From: Nymphaea colorata
Lineage: Eukaryota > Streptophyta > Magnoliopsida > Nymphaeales > Nymphaeaceae
DNA: 64,000 nucleotides
Assembly (NCBI RefSeq): GCF_008831285.2
Contig: NC_045144.1
Span: 22,829,716 to 22,893,715 of the forward strand
Reading direction: 5' to 3'
Positions 33,101 through 45,674 of this stretch are shown in pieces. The position numbers and the translations under genes were made by a program. Positions within the stretch are counted from its first letter, which is position 1; each line of letters begins with the position of its first letter. Under the pieces are notes generated by a model. It did no database searches. It saw only the letters and a program-made list of their open reading frames with translations, and was not told the DNA's origin.

Positions 33101-36100
33101 GATTTCATTATTGAAAATTGCTACTTATATTTCTGGGACTAGTTTCGAATATGTTATGTATTACGTGTGATGCCTTTTGACTTCAATTGTGAAATCAAAA
33201 ATTGAACTCCAAAAAATGGTCTTTAGGTGATGACCTGGTATTTTCCCTAGGAGATTTCTGTGATAATAATAAAGCTAGTCTCGACTGTTAGCAATCAGAT
33301 GACCCGACACACCATGGTCCAATCTCTATACTTCTCCAGATCAAAATCCACTAATTGATAAAACTTTATGTTGCAATGGTTAATATGCTTGCGGCATTAA
33401 CGTGACATTTTGATCAGGAATTCCTAAAATAGGGAGGAATACTTGTGAGGGGCGTACCATAGTTGGAGGGGCTGGTGGGCTGGTGAAAGCTAGGTCGTCA
33501 GCTCAATTCTGATAGCGCTACTCTTGTATACCACAAACAGCCATGGTAGACAATACTCAAGTTAAAATGGGTTAACTGTAAGTTTACCCAGGCCCAAAGC
33601 AGCCCTGGATCTTGGGGCAGGGGAAGGGCTTCAGCCTTTTTGGGGTATGTCCGCCTCCCAACCCCACCCTCCCATTAACAAATAGACCACTACAGGAGAA
33701 ACGAACAATGTAAACACTGGGATGACTATTGTAATGAGGATGATCCAACCACCTTATAGTGCAAGGAACATATTCAAAACCTCGAATGCGATATCTAAAA
33801 ATATGAGATTGCATTCACGGGACTATCAAAATAGGAAATGCAGATTCTAGTGAAAAATAAAATTGCCAAAGCATCAAAGTAAGCTTATAAGTGCATCCAA
33901 TTGACACAACGTCATGTCAATTTCAAACGAATGCTAACAACCAGCTTTTCCCTCCTAATTTGTCTTTACCGTAGCTGCACATTTCTTCTACATTGTAAAC
34001 CTCAGGTAACTGAGAAGTTGGCCTTCCCTTCTCTAGCTGCCCATGTCTTAGTAGTAACATCAAACTGCACGCATTTTACTTTCTTGATATTCACAGGTCA
34101 CCAACAACTGGTCCGCGTCCCCACTCCACCAAGTTCAGATAAAGGTGTTCCCTTACAATGTCTACGACCTAAGCAGGAAGTGGGTGGCCAGGGTTTTCAA
34201 AAATAGTAAAGCTTACATGACACTAAGACTCAAAGAGAGTTCACCCTTTCTTAAGCTTCAAGCTTAAAGATTATGCCATTATAGGTAACTTTGACATTTG
34301 TCTGTAGAACTGACTGATATGTCTATGAAAAACACATCAGTTTGAAGTTTGAGGTTGTCTAGATGAATGATCAAATAATGTCTGTCTTTGTTAAAGAAAG
34401 GCAACAAACTATTGTGAGAAGATAGCTATGGGTCTCATTTCATCAACATCCTAAAGTTGTTGCTTGGATGGTAGTTGTTGATTGAAATGTTACTTTTCTT
34501 GTGGAAAGTTGGTAGAAAATTATCAGCACTTCAGCACTTTGATCGGAATTCCATGAGCTTCTGGGTAACTCTTTTGCCTTCTAGACCATGACAATGAGCC
34601 AGATAAATTTACTAAAATAATAATCAATTTGGTACTCTATTTTCTGCTACCAAACTCAATGGTTGTGTTTAAAAATTTGTGGATGCTTGATTATCCTCCC
34701 ACTGTCCTAAGAACCTACAAATCACAAGGCTGTTCTCATCAATCTCTATCTCCTGCTGCCAAAAGAAAGTTGATCTTCGAACATTGCAGTCACTAGATTT
34801 TGGAACTAGTTAATCCTTTTTGTTGTACCTTTGTTCTAATGTATACAGATAGTGAACGTATAGATACTCAATTTTTTAATGAACAGGTGGGGTACGCCTA
34901 AGCCTAGATTTAAATTCAAAAGAAGGAAAAGGTTCTGTCCATTTTTGTCTTGTCTGTTAAGGATGAACATGAACTAACAAGGATGGCAGAGGTTTCAAAA
35001 CGGTTGAGTTACTTAGTTTAATTCTACTCCAGGCTCCAGCGACAAATAGTAGTTTGGAGTCACTGTAGATCGGCATTTGCCAGGACCAAGGGCAATCCGC
35101 ACTATTTCACCTGCAACAAGCAATCTTTATTATATTTTTGAATGTTTCGTACTTGATAATTTTTTTTTATTTACTGCATTTTTTCTTTTTGTTCAGCCAG
35201 CAACAGGCCAAACCGAGCTAGTTGGCTAGCGCCAAAAACAAAATTTGAATTTGGTTTCAGAGTTGGGTTTATATCCAACCCAGTTTTGGGTGTCATCTCA
35301 ACACGGTATTAGATCTATTGTTCATGAGACATCTCACTTTTCTCAAAATGACAGTGGGCAGCATAAGAGTAAGTTATAACAAGGTGTTTTGATGAAGGTA
35401 CTTTTGTCTCAGACGAGAGATTATGTTTGGATTCTATGTATTTCTTGCCTTAATTATTGAATGAGATTCATACAAAATTATGTGAAACAACATACAACTA
35501 AACAAGGATTAAGCAATATGAGATTTATAGTTTGAATTTTACTATTTATAGTGTGTTATTTTGTTCTTCCTGAAATGCCTTTGCACTTCGATTAGTCTGC
35601 ACCACCTTTTTTTCTTCCTCAAGCTTGCATCCAATTCCATAGGAAGCAAACTTAGATCTAAATGACACATCAAACTAATAGTAATTAAATCCAAAATTAA
35701 TGTCAACATGGGATATTAACGAATCCAAAACTAACCAAAAACATACTAAATATGATAAGATATTGTAGAAAGCATGTAAAAACACATCTAGTTTCTGTAT
35801 GTTGAATCAAAACAGACATAAATTAATGACGATTCAGAAAGAATATTGCATAAACCTTAAACCACTTGTATCTTAGTAAGAAAACAACCAATTGTGTAGC
35901 CCAATTGATCTATTTCGTCATTTTATAAAAGGATTCACCTCTTTCTTGTAAAGCCAATAGTTGGTGCTCATTGAGTTCTTGATGTTTCTTATACGAGCCC
36001 AAAGGTTGGTTCTCAATCATTCTAATAAATGATAAAGGCAAATTTGAGTGATCACGTGTCAAGTACTTCCTAGAAGCGCAACAAAACTTTATTTAGCTAG

Positions 36101-37819
36101 GTAAGGACGTTTTTCTCTTCCCTTGTATCTCTGATGATGAGTACCAGGTTACAACTATTAAATGGTTTTGTCATAAAGCTGGGTTGTGTAGCCTATTTGG
36201 TTGCTGCATAACTCAGCGTTTGGCAGAGGGCTCAGGTTTTGTCGCATACATCATACTACTACCAAATGGTGGTGCCGAGATGATCCATGGTTCACGGCCA
36301 TCCCCGGACGAAAATGCCGAATTGGCATTGTTGTTTCTGACCCCAAAAAAAGTGATGTAATTTCTTTTCCTTTTTTAGTTTTTTTTTTCACCGTTTGCTG
36401 GCCATCCACAGGCTTGATAACCAGCTGGATAACGTCGTCCAATATAGGCGGTCCATTTTCTGAAATCTTTTAATTAAATATGCCGGCCAGTTTTTCGGCC
36501 ACCAACCATAACCAACTGCAAAGAAGCCGGTCACATATTTAACTATAGGAATTAACAAGTGACCTCTGCTTGCCAATTCTCCATAACAGCTAGGTATTTG
36601 GATGACGGCCAAACAGGACTTTTCTTTTTAGTTTCTATCAGTTTTGTTAAATCCTTATTTGACAGCCGAACTGGGGATATCAATGTCTTTGAGAGACTTA
36701 GTTTGCAAAAACATGGCTGCAAGAGAAAACTTAAGGGGACGTTTAGATGACATTCAGTTCCTAACCAATTTTGAAACTTGGATGATTCATCTGAAACTTA
36801 GTTTTTACTAATAACCTGAAGGGGCTCAGACTTTTCACTCCCTTTTACAAAACCAAGTTTTTGTCAAAATTGGGTTTTTCGCAAACCCAGCTTTGTCTGG
36901 GTTTTTGTGCAGTTGACACCTTCTCCCTCTTGGTTCACAACTCTTCTGATGAATTGACCTAAAACCATATCATTCGACACATCTGGGGATGACTTTGCAT
37001 TGGTCCGTAGGCTGGTATATGTGGTTAGTTGTGGACAAGAAGTTTAGAAGCACATTCATATTGGCTTACGGAATGATTACCTTCTTTGGATGAAGAGAAA
37101 TGGAAGATAAGGAAGAAAAGAAAGGGAAGGGAAAATATGATGATTATAAAAGTTTGTTTGGATGGAAATGAAAGGAAAGGAAAGAAGGGGAAGAAAATTC
37201 AAGTTGGTCTACTACTTATTATTCATGTAAAAAATTTAATAAATATTTTTTATTTGACTATATGGTTCGATTCAAGAGTGCCACATGTCAATTTAAAAAA
37301 TATTTTATGTGTAGCTTAATTTTTAAGTTACTTATTTTGAATTTTTTGTTTATTTTTTTTAAAGAGAAAGTTCAAATATTTTATCACCTAATTTTCTAGT
37401 AAACAAGAAAATTAACAATACAAAATAAGCTTCAGCAGCACAAATTTTTTACCATGCATGATACTAAAAAAATATTAAGAAAATAAAAAAATTACCTGGG
37501 CAATCTAGAAATAGACATATATGTAAGTGGGTTTACCCAAATGCAATAATTCATACTTATTTTCCTATTATAGCTTACTGTTAAGAAAGTGCTAATAGCA
37601 CACAGTAATGATAATTGTACTTCAAATTGAAAGAGAAAAGCAGCGTAAAATTTTGTCTAGATAGAAAATTCCTAGAAAAAAAATAGATATCTGTTGTAGT
37701 ATGTGGTATTGCTCAGCACCCATGCACATGCCATCCAGTAAACTCGTAAAAAATAGAAGGACGTGAGGTATCACTTACTTCCTTATCAAGGGTTGTCATC
37801 ATCTAAAATATAGAATCCT
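33101..37819. other. Unassigned intergenic DNA between nuclease and LINE
   Basis: About 4.7 kb in which I recognise no gene or element end on either strand. Open frames here are short and lack motifs. It holds one fold-back (36765-36873) and a purine-rich stretch near 37090-37200 that looks like the reverse complement of sequence near 43510-43660. Confidence 0.5.
36765..36873. repeat. MITE-like fold-back, arms about 17-21 bp
   Basis: CCAATTTTGAAACTTGG at 36765-36781 pairs with CCAAGTTTTTGTCAAAATTGG at 36853-36873 (inverted, with a small gap). There is no coding capacity. The arms are internal, so this may be only the core of a longer element. Confidence 0.5.
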
Positions 37820-40000
37820 TTGCCTCTCTCTCTCTCTCTCTACCCCCTCTCTCTCTCTCTCTCGGCCCTTCTCCTCACCTCTCGCCTGCTCACCTCCCGT
37901 CTCCTCACCTTTCGTCCGCTCACCTGCCGCCCGTCTGCCCACCTCCTGCTTGTCTACTCACCTCCTGTCTCCTCACCTCTTTGGAGTTGTGCGGCAACTG
38001 TTCGATGAAATGTCTTTTACAGTTTGTGCTGTCCTCACCATCTTTTGGAGCATTTTCTTAGCTGACTGGTCCTCACTCAGTGCCTTGCTCTCACGTTGCG
38101 CTAAGTTGTGTCTCACTAGCCTGCGGGGCCGTGCTCAGCTTAGGCATTGAGCGGGTCCATACTCAACTGCCTTGGCAGTGGGTGGGCACACGCGTGCGAT
38201 TGACTTCGTTGCTTTGGACCGACCACTTTGTTCTTGCATGGGGTTGGTGTCATGGCCACCCTCCCTCCTCCTCCGCCTTTGCAACCACCACTGGGGGCTT
38301 CGGTTGGTGGTACCAGTCTCTATGGTATCAAGGCGGGTAACCCCCTCCCCCTTAATCGCTTGCTTTGTTGTGTTGTGGTCAGTTTTCTTTGCTCGCCTAA
38401 GGGGGTCCATTAGGCTTTGGCATTGTCATTCAATTGGCAGTCTACCATATTCAGTTGTGCCTTCGCTGGATCGCTTAAGCTACAAGATGCTCGCGGCATT
38501 CCTCCCACCTGCGCGTTGTTGGTTTCTCCTTTTGCAGATGGGTGATTGTTCATTGCGACAGAGGCTCCCCAAGGTGGTCTCCCTCGGTAGGCCCGCCCCC
38601 TCGCCTTGGTGTGTCCCCTCTTCCTGTCGTGCTTCCAGGCTTCGTCACCTTCTTCGGTCTGTCACTTCTATCTGCGTCAAATGGGGCCAGTGGTGGTGTC
38701 AGAGGTGTGCTACATTGAACGTCCGTCGGGCCGTCACATGTTCTTGTTGTCGTTTTCCTGCTTGTCAAAATTATCTGCGACTATTTGGTTGGTGGCATAG
38801 CTTTGCAGTGGTTGCTTCCTCCTTCTGGGTCCGGCTTCCTCTGCCAGCTGCTCCTCTGTCGCCTTCTTCAAATGCTAGCTCTATTTTCTTTGGCTCTATC
38901 AGACTTCCTTGGCCTGGGCCTGCTTTTCCTAGCACATGGGGTCCGCCTTTCTCTGTAGGGGTCCCACAAATCTTCAGCCCAGGTGGTCTGTCGAACCAGT
39001 GTTCTTCGCTTGCCATGCTCCCGCTGTCACAGCTCTCACCCTTGCTTCCCTCACCACTGGAGCCAGCCTTGCCTTCTCCACGGAGTCTTGCCTGCTCTCT
39101 GCCGCATTCCATGGTACCTTGTTTGCCCCTTCCTTTTTCTTCTTTGCGAGCTGGGGGTTCGCACGCGTCCACCTCGGGATGCCCCGACTCTGATGCTGCT
39201 TGCTGCTCAGTCTGATCTTGACCACTTCTGGTCCTTTGCACCATCACAGTCGGCTGCCCGCCTATTTACAAGGGGTCATCCCCTTCAGGTTGCTCGCTCT
39301 TTTTTGACTGCGGCCTCTGTTGCATTGACCACTACTGTTTCATCACCCCGAGTCAGCCCATCCCCCTCTGTTGTTTGTTCCTTGCTCTTTACCCTTGTTA
39401 CCGGCCCCCTCTGCCGCCTCTACCTCCCAAGACCCCCTCCTTCACTCACCTGCTCAGGTTCCCTTCTCTTTCCTTTGGCTATAGCGTTACCACCAACTTG
39501 CCTTTCCTGCATGTACTCTCTCTGGACTCAATCGCGGCTGTCCTCGCAACCCCGCCTGCCTACCCTCCCCAATGTTAGCGCTGCCCTCCCCCACTTCCCT
39601 TATGTTGACACTTCTTCCCCCGCCCTGCGCCTGATTCTTTGTCCACTACTACCACCCCATCCTCGCCTGTCTCTCCTTATCAGTTGCCTGGTCCTACCAC
39701 TGGACGTGTTGTTAGTCCCCTTTTGCCCGATGGGTTGCCACCTGTCTCTCCCTTGTTAGATGTTGAGCTAGGCATCTCTCTTCTGGATGCGCTTGTCGCT
39801 CTTACGGTCTCTCTCCTGCAGGAGCAACTTGATTTCCTATGTTCTTCTTTTGTTGCCGCTATTGCACCCGCCTTCCACTCCAGCCTTGCCAGGTTGCAAA
39901 GAGAATTGTGTAGGATTGGGTTTTCCGCAGCCTCCATCCTCCCTCCTAGTGTGGCTAGGACGGCCAGGCGTACGTCGCTTCGCGTGGTTTCCCGATTTGG
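37820..40000 (+). other. LINE 5' region and probable ORF1, unresolved
   Basis: The plus strand is strongly C+T-rich, giving long Pro/Ser/Leu-rich frames in all three phases (for example 38172-39215, 38983-39759). I could not recognise an ORF1 RNA-binding domain or CCHC knuckle. The last stretch (39639-40028), with LLDALVALTVSLLQEQLDFL, could be the helical end of ORF1. I give no separate gene because the frame cannot be chosen. Confidence 0.45.
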
Positions 40001-40900
40001 GTTGCATGCTGGAATGTGTGGGGCTTGAGTGCCCGTTATCTGCGTAGATATCTCTCTTCTTGGGTCCATCAACATGGACCTTTAGTGGTTATCATGGTTG
40101 AGACCAAGCTCTTTGTGATCTCTCATGCTTGTGTTCATACTTTGTTGCGTCAGCCATCCTTTGGGTTCCTACCTACTAGTAGGGTCACTGGCTGCATCCT
40201 GTTGGCTTGGTCTCCGCCTCTTAGAGGGGTTGTTGTGCATGTTGGTAGGTACTCTATCTCAGCTTCTCTCAATGGTCTCTGGCCCAATCACCAGGTCTTA
40301 GTTATTGTGGTCTATGGCCCTTGCATTGGGGCTCTGCGTGACTAGCTGTGGGCTGAACTGCATCATGCTCGTTAGCTTGTTCCTTTGCCTTGGCTTTTGG
40401 CAGGGGACTTCAATTGTTCGCTAAGCCCTGCTGATTCATCCTCCCCTATCACTTATAGTTCGTCTATGTCTGTTTTTTGCTCATTCATTGAAGAGGTCGG
40501 TCTTTTTGATATGTCTCTGAATAATGGTGAGTTTACTTGGTCCGACAATAGGAATCCTCCCATTCTCCATAGGTTGGACCATGCCTTCCTCTCGACTGAG
40601 TTGTTCTCTGCTTTTCCTTCGTCCTCCTTGGTTCTAGGACTGAGGCATTTGTCTGATCATGCTTCACTGCTCCTTTTCCTTCTTTGGGGTAGGGCTGGTA
40701 CCGGGCGCGCCAAGTTTCGTTTTGAGCTTTAGTGGCTCTGTGATGAGTCCTTTGTGGCTGTCGTCCCTGAATGGTGGGTTCGCATCATCAATGGTAGGTG
40801 GGCTGCTTTTAGGTTCTCGTGGATGTTACATTCTAATAGGAGAGAGGTCTTTGCCTGGAAACAGATTTTCTGGAGTGGCAAATTTTCTGAAGTGACTGTT
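40001..40900 (+). pseudogene. LINE ORF2 apurinic-type endonuclease domain, broken
   Basis: The frame from about 40001 reads ACWNVWGLSARYLRRYL, then VETKL (the metal-binding Glu), VYGPC, a stop at 40343-40345 and a further one, then LLAGDFNCSL (GDFN motif), LDHAFLS and LRHLSDHASL (SDH motif). These are the EEP endonuclease motifs in order. The domain nicks target DNA to start target-primed reverse transcription. Catalytic motifs are kept, but stops cut it at 40345 and 40732. Confidence 0.88.
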
Positions 40901-42593
40901 TGGGATGAAGAGATCATGTTCATCTAGTCTTCTGACAATATTTCTACGGATCAGTCTTCCCGTCTCCTTTGTCTCCAGTGTCTTATTCAGGAGTCGCAGA
41001 TTAAGGAGTCCATCCATTGGCAGCAGCATTCTAGACTGGGTTGGCTTTTGTATGGAGACCGGAATTCTAGATTCTTCCACTTGGCCGCCTCTCAAAGGCA
41101 CCGCCAGATGTTGCTCCAGTCCATGGTTATCGGGCGCAGGGTTTTTTCTTGGTAATGACATTCTCCCGATTTTGACTGCTCATTTTCGAAATTTCTACAC
41201 TAAGCCTCTTTGCTTTTGTGCCATATTGCCGGACTTTCACTTCTCCTCCTTCTCCGTATCATGTGCGATCTCTCTTAAGCGGCCCTTCCTGCAAGAGATC
41301 AAAAACGCTATCTGGGCCTTTGGCTCTGGTAAGGCGCCCGGCATTGATGGTTTTCCTATTGAATTGTTTCGCACCTTTTGGAAAGCTTGTAGTGCCGATG
41401 TGTTTTCGTTTTGTAATGAGTTTGGCTTCAACTCCGTCTTGCTTAAGCAATTTCATCGAGCCACCTGCGTCTTTGTGCCTAAGCGTCTTAACCCTAGGGA
41501 CGTCACCCACTTTCACCCGATCTCCATCTTGGGCACATCTTACAAGATTATTGCTAAGTTGCTTTCCTTATGGCTTGCACTTGTTTTGTCTTCTATCATT
41601 AACCCCTTCTAGGTTGCTTTCATCAAGAGTCGGTGTTTGCATGATGCTGTTGTTCTGGCCAATGAGGTTGTTCACCCTCTATATTGTCTACGTCTTCCTT
41701 CTTTCATCCTTAAGTTGTACATTTCTAAGGCCTTTGATTCGGTTAGTTGGGAGTTCCTTTCTGACTTTCTCAACCGCCCTGCTTTTGGTCCATCGTTTAG
41801 GCAGTGGATCCTTTCGCTTGTCACTGGGGCCCAGCTTGCGGTCTCCTTCAATGAGTTGGGTGGTGATTTCTTTTGTCTCAATCGTGGCCTTCGTCAGAGT
41901 TGTCTGTTATCGCCTTTGCTTTTCAACTTAGTTGTCGAGTGTTTTTCTGTTTTATTTCATCATGTTGCGGTCGTTGGCTTCCTCACAGCGCATTAACTTC
42001 CCCACTTACAGGCCTTCTCCACCCTTCAGTATGCTAACGACTTTCTCCTGTTTGGCACCGCTTCTCGCCAACAGATTGTGAGAACTTGGCTCATTCTTTG
42101 GGTTTTTGAGCTCATCTTAGGTCTTTCTATTAATTCCTCTAAGTGTTACCTTTCCCTCATACATGCGGATCTTGCCACGGTACTTCTTGCAGAAGCTTGC
42201 TTTGAGTGTAAGGCTGCTGGCTTGCTTGTGGACTATTTAGGTCTTCAGATTACGTTGTCGTCTCCTACACCCTGCTTTTGGGATGGAGTGGAGCAGAAGC
42301 TTGTTGATCGTCTTCAGTGTTGGCAGGAAAAGCTGTTTTGTCTCTCATGTTGTAATACTTTTGCTAAACATTGTCTTGCGTCTGTCCCCCTCCATGCTCT
42401 AGCAGTCTTTCGACCTCCTGTGGTTGTTTTGAATAGGTTTGACAAAATCATTCGTAATTTTATCTGGAATGGTGATCGGCCTTCGAATCACCTTGTGCAT
42501 TGGGATATAGTTCCCTTTCTGCGTCTTCTTGGGGGTGTTGGGGTTACCAATCTTAGTCGGGCTTGTAAAACTTCTCTGTGTTCCTGGTGGTGA
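40901..42593 (+). pseudogene. LINE ORF2 reverse transcriptase, broken
   Basis: After a connector, the RT begins near 41280 with EIKNAIWAFGSGKAPGIDGF and continues with FHPISILGTSYKIIAKLL. A TAG at 41611 follows, then VAFIKSR. Motif A reads LKLYISKAFDSV, with Tyr (TAC at 41718-41720) where LDISKAFD has its catalytic Asp. Motif B region is LNRGLRQSCLLSPLLFNL. The YADD box reads YAND (42030-42041). Then come SINSSKCYL, VDYLGL and the thumb-like part to NLSRACKTSL. The frame moves between phases near 41200, 41611 and 42000. Two of the catalytic acids are replaced, so this RT is dead independently of the stops. Confidence 0.9.
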
Positions 42594-43065
42594 TGTTTGG
42601 CAATTGAGCACTCTCCCATCACCCTCTTCATTTGCTCCAAATTTGACCTGTCTTCCCCTAATGTTTGGAGTTGTTTCATCTCTCACACCTCTCCCTCTCA
42701 CTTTTGGTGCGACCTGCTTTCCACCCTTCCTCTTTTCCTCTGCCATGCTGACCTCCCATCCTTTGCATCCCCATCCTGGCCTCTTTGCATCACCACCCCA
42801 GCATCCTTGGGGGTGCTGGGGTTACCAATCTTAGTCGGGCTTGTAAAACTTCTCTGTGTTCTTGGTGGTGATGTTTGGCAATTGAGCACTCTCCCATCAC
42901 CCTCTTCATTTGCTCCAAATTTGACCTGTCTTCCCCTAATGTTTGGAGTTGTTTCATCTCTCACACCTCTCCCTCTTACTTTTGGTGCGACCTGCTTTCC
43001 ACCCTTCCTCTTTTCCTCTGCCATGCTGACCTCCCATCATTTGCATCCCCATCCTGGCCTCTTTC
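42529..43065 (+). repeat. 278-bp tandem duplication within the LINE
   Basis: 42529-42806 is followed by a copy 42807 to about 43065, starting TTGGGGGTG in both and differing at only a few bases. It duplicates the ACKTSL region after the RT and some 230 bp of following sequence. The copies break up just past GGCCTCTTT. Confidence 0.93.
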
Positions 43066-43199
43066 ACCTTCCCGTGGTTTCACTTTTTCTTCTTGCTACC
43101 TGGCTTATTCGGTTGTTCCATGGCATCGCTTCTACTCTGATCCCTTTGGTCTTCTGGCCCTTCTCCTCATGCCATTGCTTTTGTTTGGCTTCTTCTTGC

Positions 43200-43540
43200 T
43201 AGCAACATCAATACTTTTGGCCACTTGTATTGCCTTGGTATCAGTTTAGCTAACCAGTGTCCCCTCTGTCTCGCCGCGGCTGAGTCTAGGGTCCACCTTT
43301 TTACCTTTTGTCTTTTCTTCTTTAGTATTTTTGCCTCTGTCTGGTCTTCCCTTGTTAGTACTCTTCCAAACCCACCTCCATTTGTCTTCTTTTTCTCTTT
43401 TGTCCTTCCCCCCACTTGTCTGTTTCTTGGGGTCGTGTTTGCAGGTTGTGGCTCATTTCAACTTGGTGGCGCATTTGGGAGGAGCACAACAACAGGGTCT
43501 TCAGGGGCACCTTCTCTGACATGTATTTCTTCCTTCCTTT
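43200..43540 (+). pseudogene. LINE ORF2 zf-RVT and C-terminal tail
   Basis: About 43225-43340 reads GISLANQCPLCLAAAESRVH and then LFTFC, the C-x2-C ... H-x4-C zinc-binding pattern of plant L1 ORF2. The tail SWGRVCRLWLISTWWRIWEE, then HNNRVFRG (about 43420-43505), is the usual end of the protein. It is separated from the RT by the tandem duplication and frameshifts. Confidence 0.82.
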
Positions 43541-43560
43541 CCATTCTTTTCCTTCTCATC

Positions 43561-45674
43561 TAAACACAATAATCATTAATCATTTCCTTTCTCTTTTCCT
43601 CAATTAGCCACTTAAATACCCTTACCTCTTTCTTTTCCATTCCTTCCCTCACTCTCCTCCCATTCAAACAAGTTGTTAATTTGTTAATTTATTGGTCATG
43701 GATGGTGTTCGCCAAGGTAGGTGGATTGACCTTCATGCTAATTTGACATAAAAAAAAACACTTCTTCAATTACCCAAACAAGATTTTTTAGGGGTTTTAA
43801 AAAGAAGAGCTAGAATTTATTTTTGACATGCAAATCAAATGTTATTTGTTTAAAAATTAAAATAACATCATATTGATCCTCAGGCATGTCAACACTGGAA
43901 TCATATTTAATGCAATTGTTTTTCTGGTCAAAAATATGGGATGAAACTAGATGATATGTTTTTTTAACACGGATTTTCTTTTTTTGTTTTTTTGCTTTGT
44001 GAAAGTTAAAAGCTTTTAGCATATCTACACACAGTGTCCTTTGCCTTGTAAACCAAAAAGGGAAAAGATGAAATTATCTGCTATTGTGATAGTGAAAACT
44101 ACAGTTCTTTAAGAACAGTACTGTGGCTAGATTTATGAGGCACTTTGTAATTAGTTCACTTCTAAAATCCTCATTTACCAAGTTCTTCTTAGTAGTCCCT
44201 ATTATAAAATAGGAGATTGGCTGCCATTTTATGGGAGGTGATTTTGAGGAAGGTAAGCAACATGTTTTTCATACAAATGGCAAGGCCACTGGCAAACTTG
44301 TCTTAATCACTACAACAATTATTTGAATCAGCTAGAGTGCCTTTGCATCGAAGATCGGTAGCTCCGACTTGGAAAACACCTCACCAATGGTATTGGTGAA
44401 GGTCTCGTCACTTATTTATCTTCAATGATTTTTACTGCGTCGGTGGTAGAGGGGACAAATTTGTATCCCGCTGTTGATTTCAGCAGCGATTGTGCTTTTC
44501 ATTGATGACAGTAGTGACACTTTTGTTAAGTGTTGGAGCTTCAAAAGCTCCAACAAACCACATCATGTTGGTGATAGTGTGAACGACACTATTCTTCCGT
44601 CGGAGCCTAACAAACACAATGACAATAAAGCAATGTCGTGTGTATTGTATGAATTGTATAATGTCAGTCGTATGTATTGGTGACATTTTTTTTATTACAT
44701 ATGATAGAGAGAGAGAGAGTAACAAAAAAAATATTTTTTATTATAAAAAAGTAGTCTACAAGAAGAAAAAATACAAACAATTATATAAGAGTTACAAAAA
44801 AAAAAAAAATCTTATTCCTCAAGCCAACTTTCTTCCACTATAGATACATAGAGGTTTTCTCAGCCATCTTTAGTGTCAAGTGTGCACCTCTGTGAGCATT
44901 GTACCTGTTCTCATCCTGCAAAAAGAATAAGTCATAAGTTTTGTGATGACTAAAGTATTTAGTTAGCTTTCACAATATATTGAAAATAAATGACCTCACT
45001 CTGTCTCATTCCTCAAGCCAATTTTCTTCCTCACGTGCAGCCAACCACTTACCTAACATTAGTCACAAATCCATAAAGAACTAGGAACCCTTGCCAGACC
45101 TTGTAGCATGATTAAACTTTCAGAAAAAAGACTTCTCCTCATTCTAAATTCATGGATCGAAAAGGAAAAAATAAAATAAAGTTTACACTATTTCATAAGC
45201 TTTGTCTCCTTTTACTTTCAATAAAATTAATGGGCAATTACATGCAGAAGAAATGTCAGAGTGGGAGCAAAAATCCCATTCCAAATCCGTAGGTGTTCCT
45301 TTTAAACCAAGTTTGAGAAAGTCGAGCTACGTTTTTTCTTCATGCATTGTCTAATTAGTAATTTAGTTTGCTTTAGCTACCTATTGCACAACCCAGTTTC
45401 AGAGAATCGTTAGATCTAACTTGGCCTTGAAGGTTGGGTAGACTGCTCCCTACAAATAGGTTTTTGCTTATTAGTTTTCAGTTTTCAAGAGATAGTAGCA
45501 CTTCTGTTTACAACAGTACACTCTAAAAATGATTAGGCTAAGTACTCTGCTTCTAGTGGAAAGCTCTCATATAGTTATCAAGCTGAAAAAGAACTTTTCG
45601 CTTTCTGAACATCTGATAGATGAACTTTGGATACGTATTGGCAATGTATGTGCAGAAAGAAACAAGTAGCTAAC
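43561..45674. other. Unassigned DNA downstream of the LINE
   Basis: No gene is recognised. A CACTACAACAATT word at 44308 is followed by GATCGGTAGCTCCGAC, GCGTCGGTGGTA and CCGTCGGAGCC, which recalls a CACTA 5' subterminal region. An 11-bp perfect hairpin TGTTGGAGCTT-CAA-AAGCTCCAACA lies at 44531-44555. A GA tract and A tracts follow at 44707-44805. Confidence 0.4.

Larger units (their letters stand above)
37820..43560 (+). mobile_element. L1-type LINE (non-LTR retrotransposon), decayed
   Basis: The plus strand carries the L1 order: a C/T-rich 5' region starting at a CT microsatellite (37826-37862), a poorly readable first ORF region, then endonuclease, reverse transcriptase and zf-RVT of ORF2. 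It is much richer in G+C than its surroundings. No target duplication or clear poly-A tail was found, so both borders are approximate. A 278-bp tandem duplication lies near the 3' part. Confidence 0.88.

Noticed and set aside
33688-33705. CACTACAGGAGAAAC as a CACTA element start
   Set aside because: No subterminal repeats and no matching end; a short word of this kind is expected by chance.
38172-39215. 347-codon frame taken as a gene
   Set aside because: It lies in the C/T-biased LINE 5' region where all frames are open and Pro/Ser-rich; no domain and no codon pattern supports it.
38135-39247. Minus-strand frames opposite the LINE 5' region
   Set aside because: Shadows of the same biased composition on the other strand.
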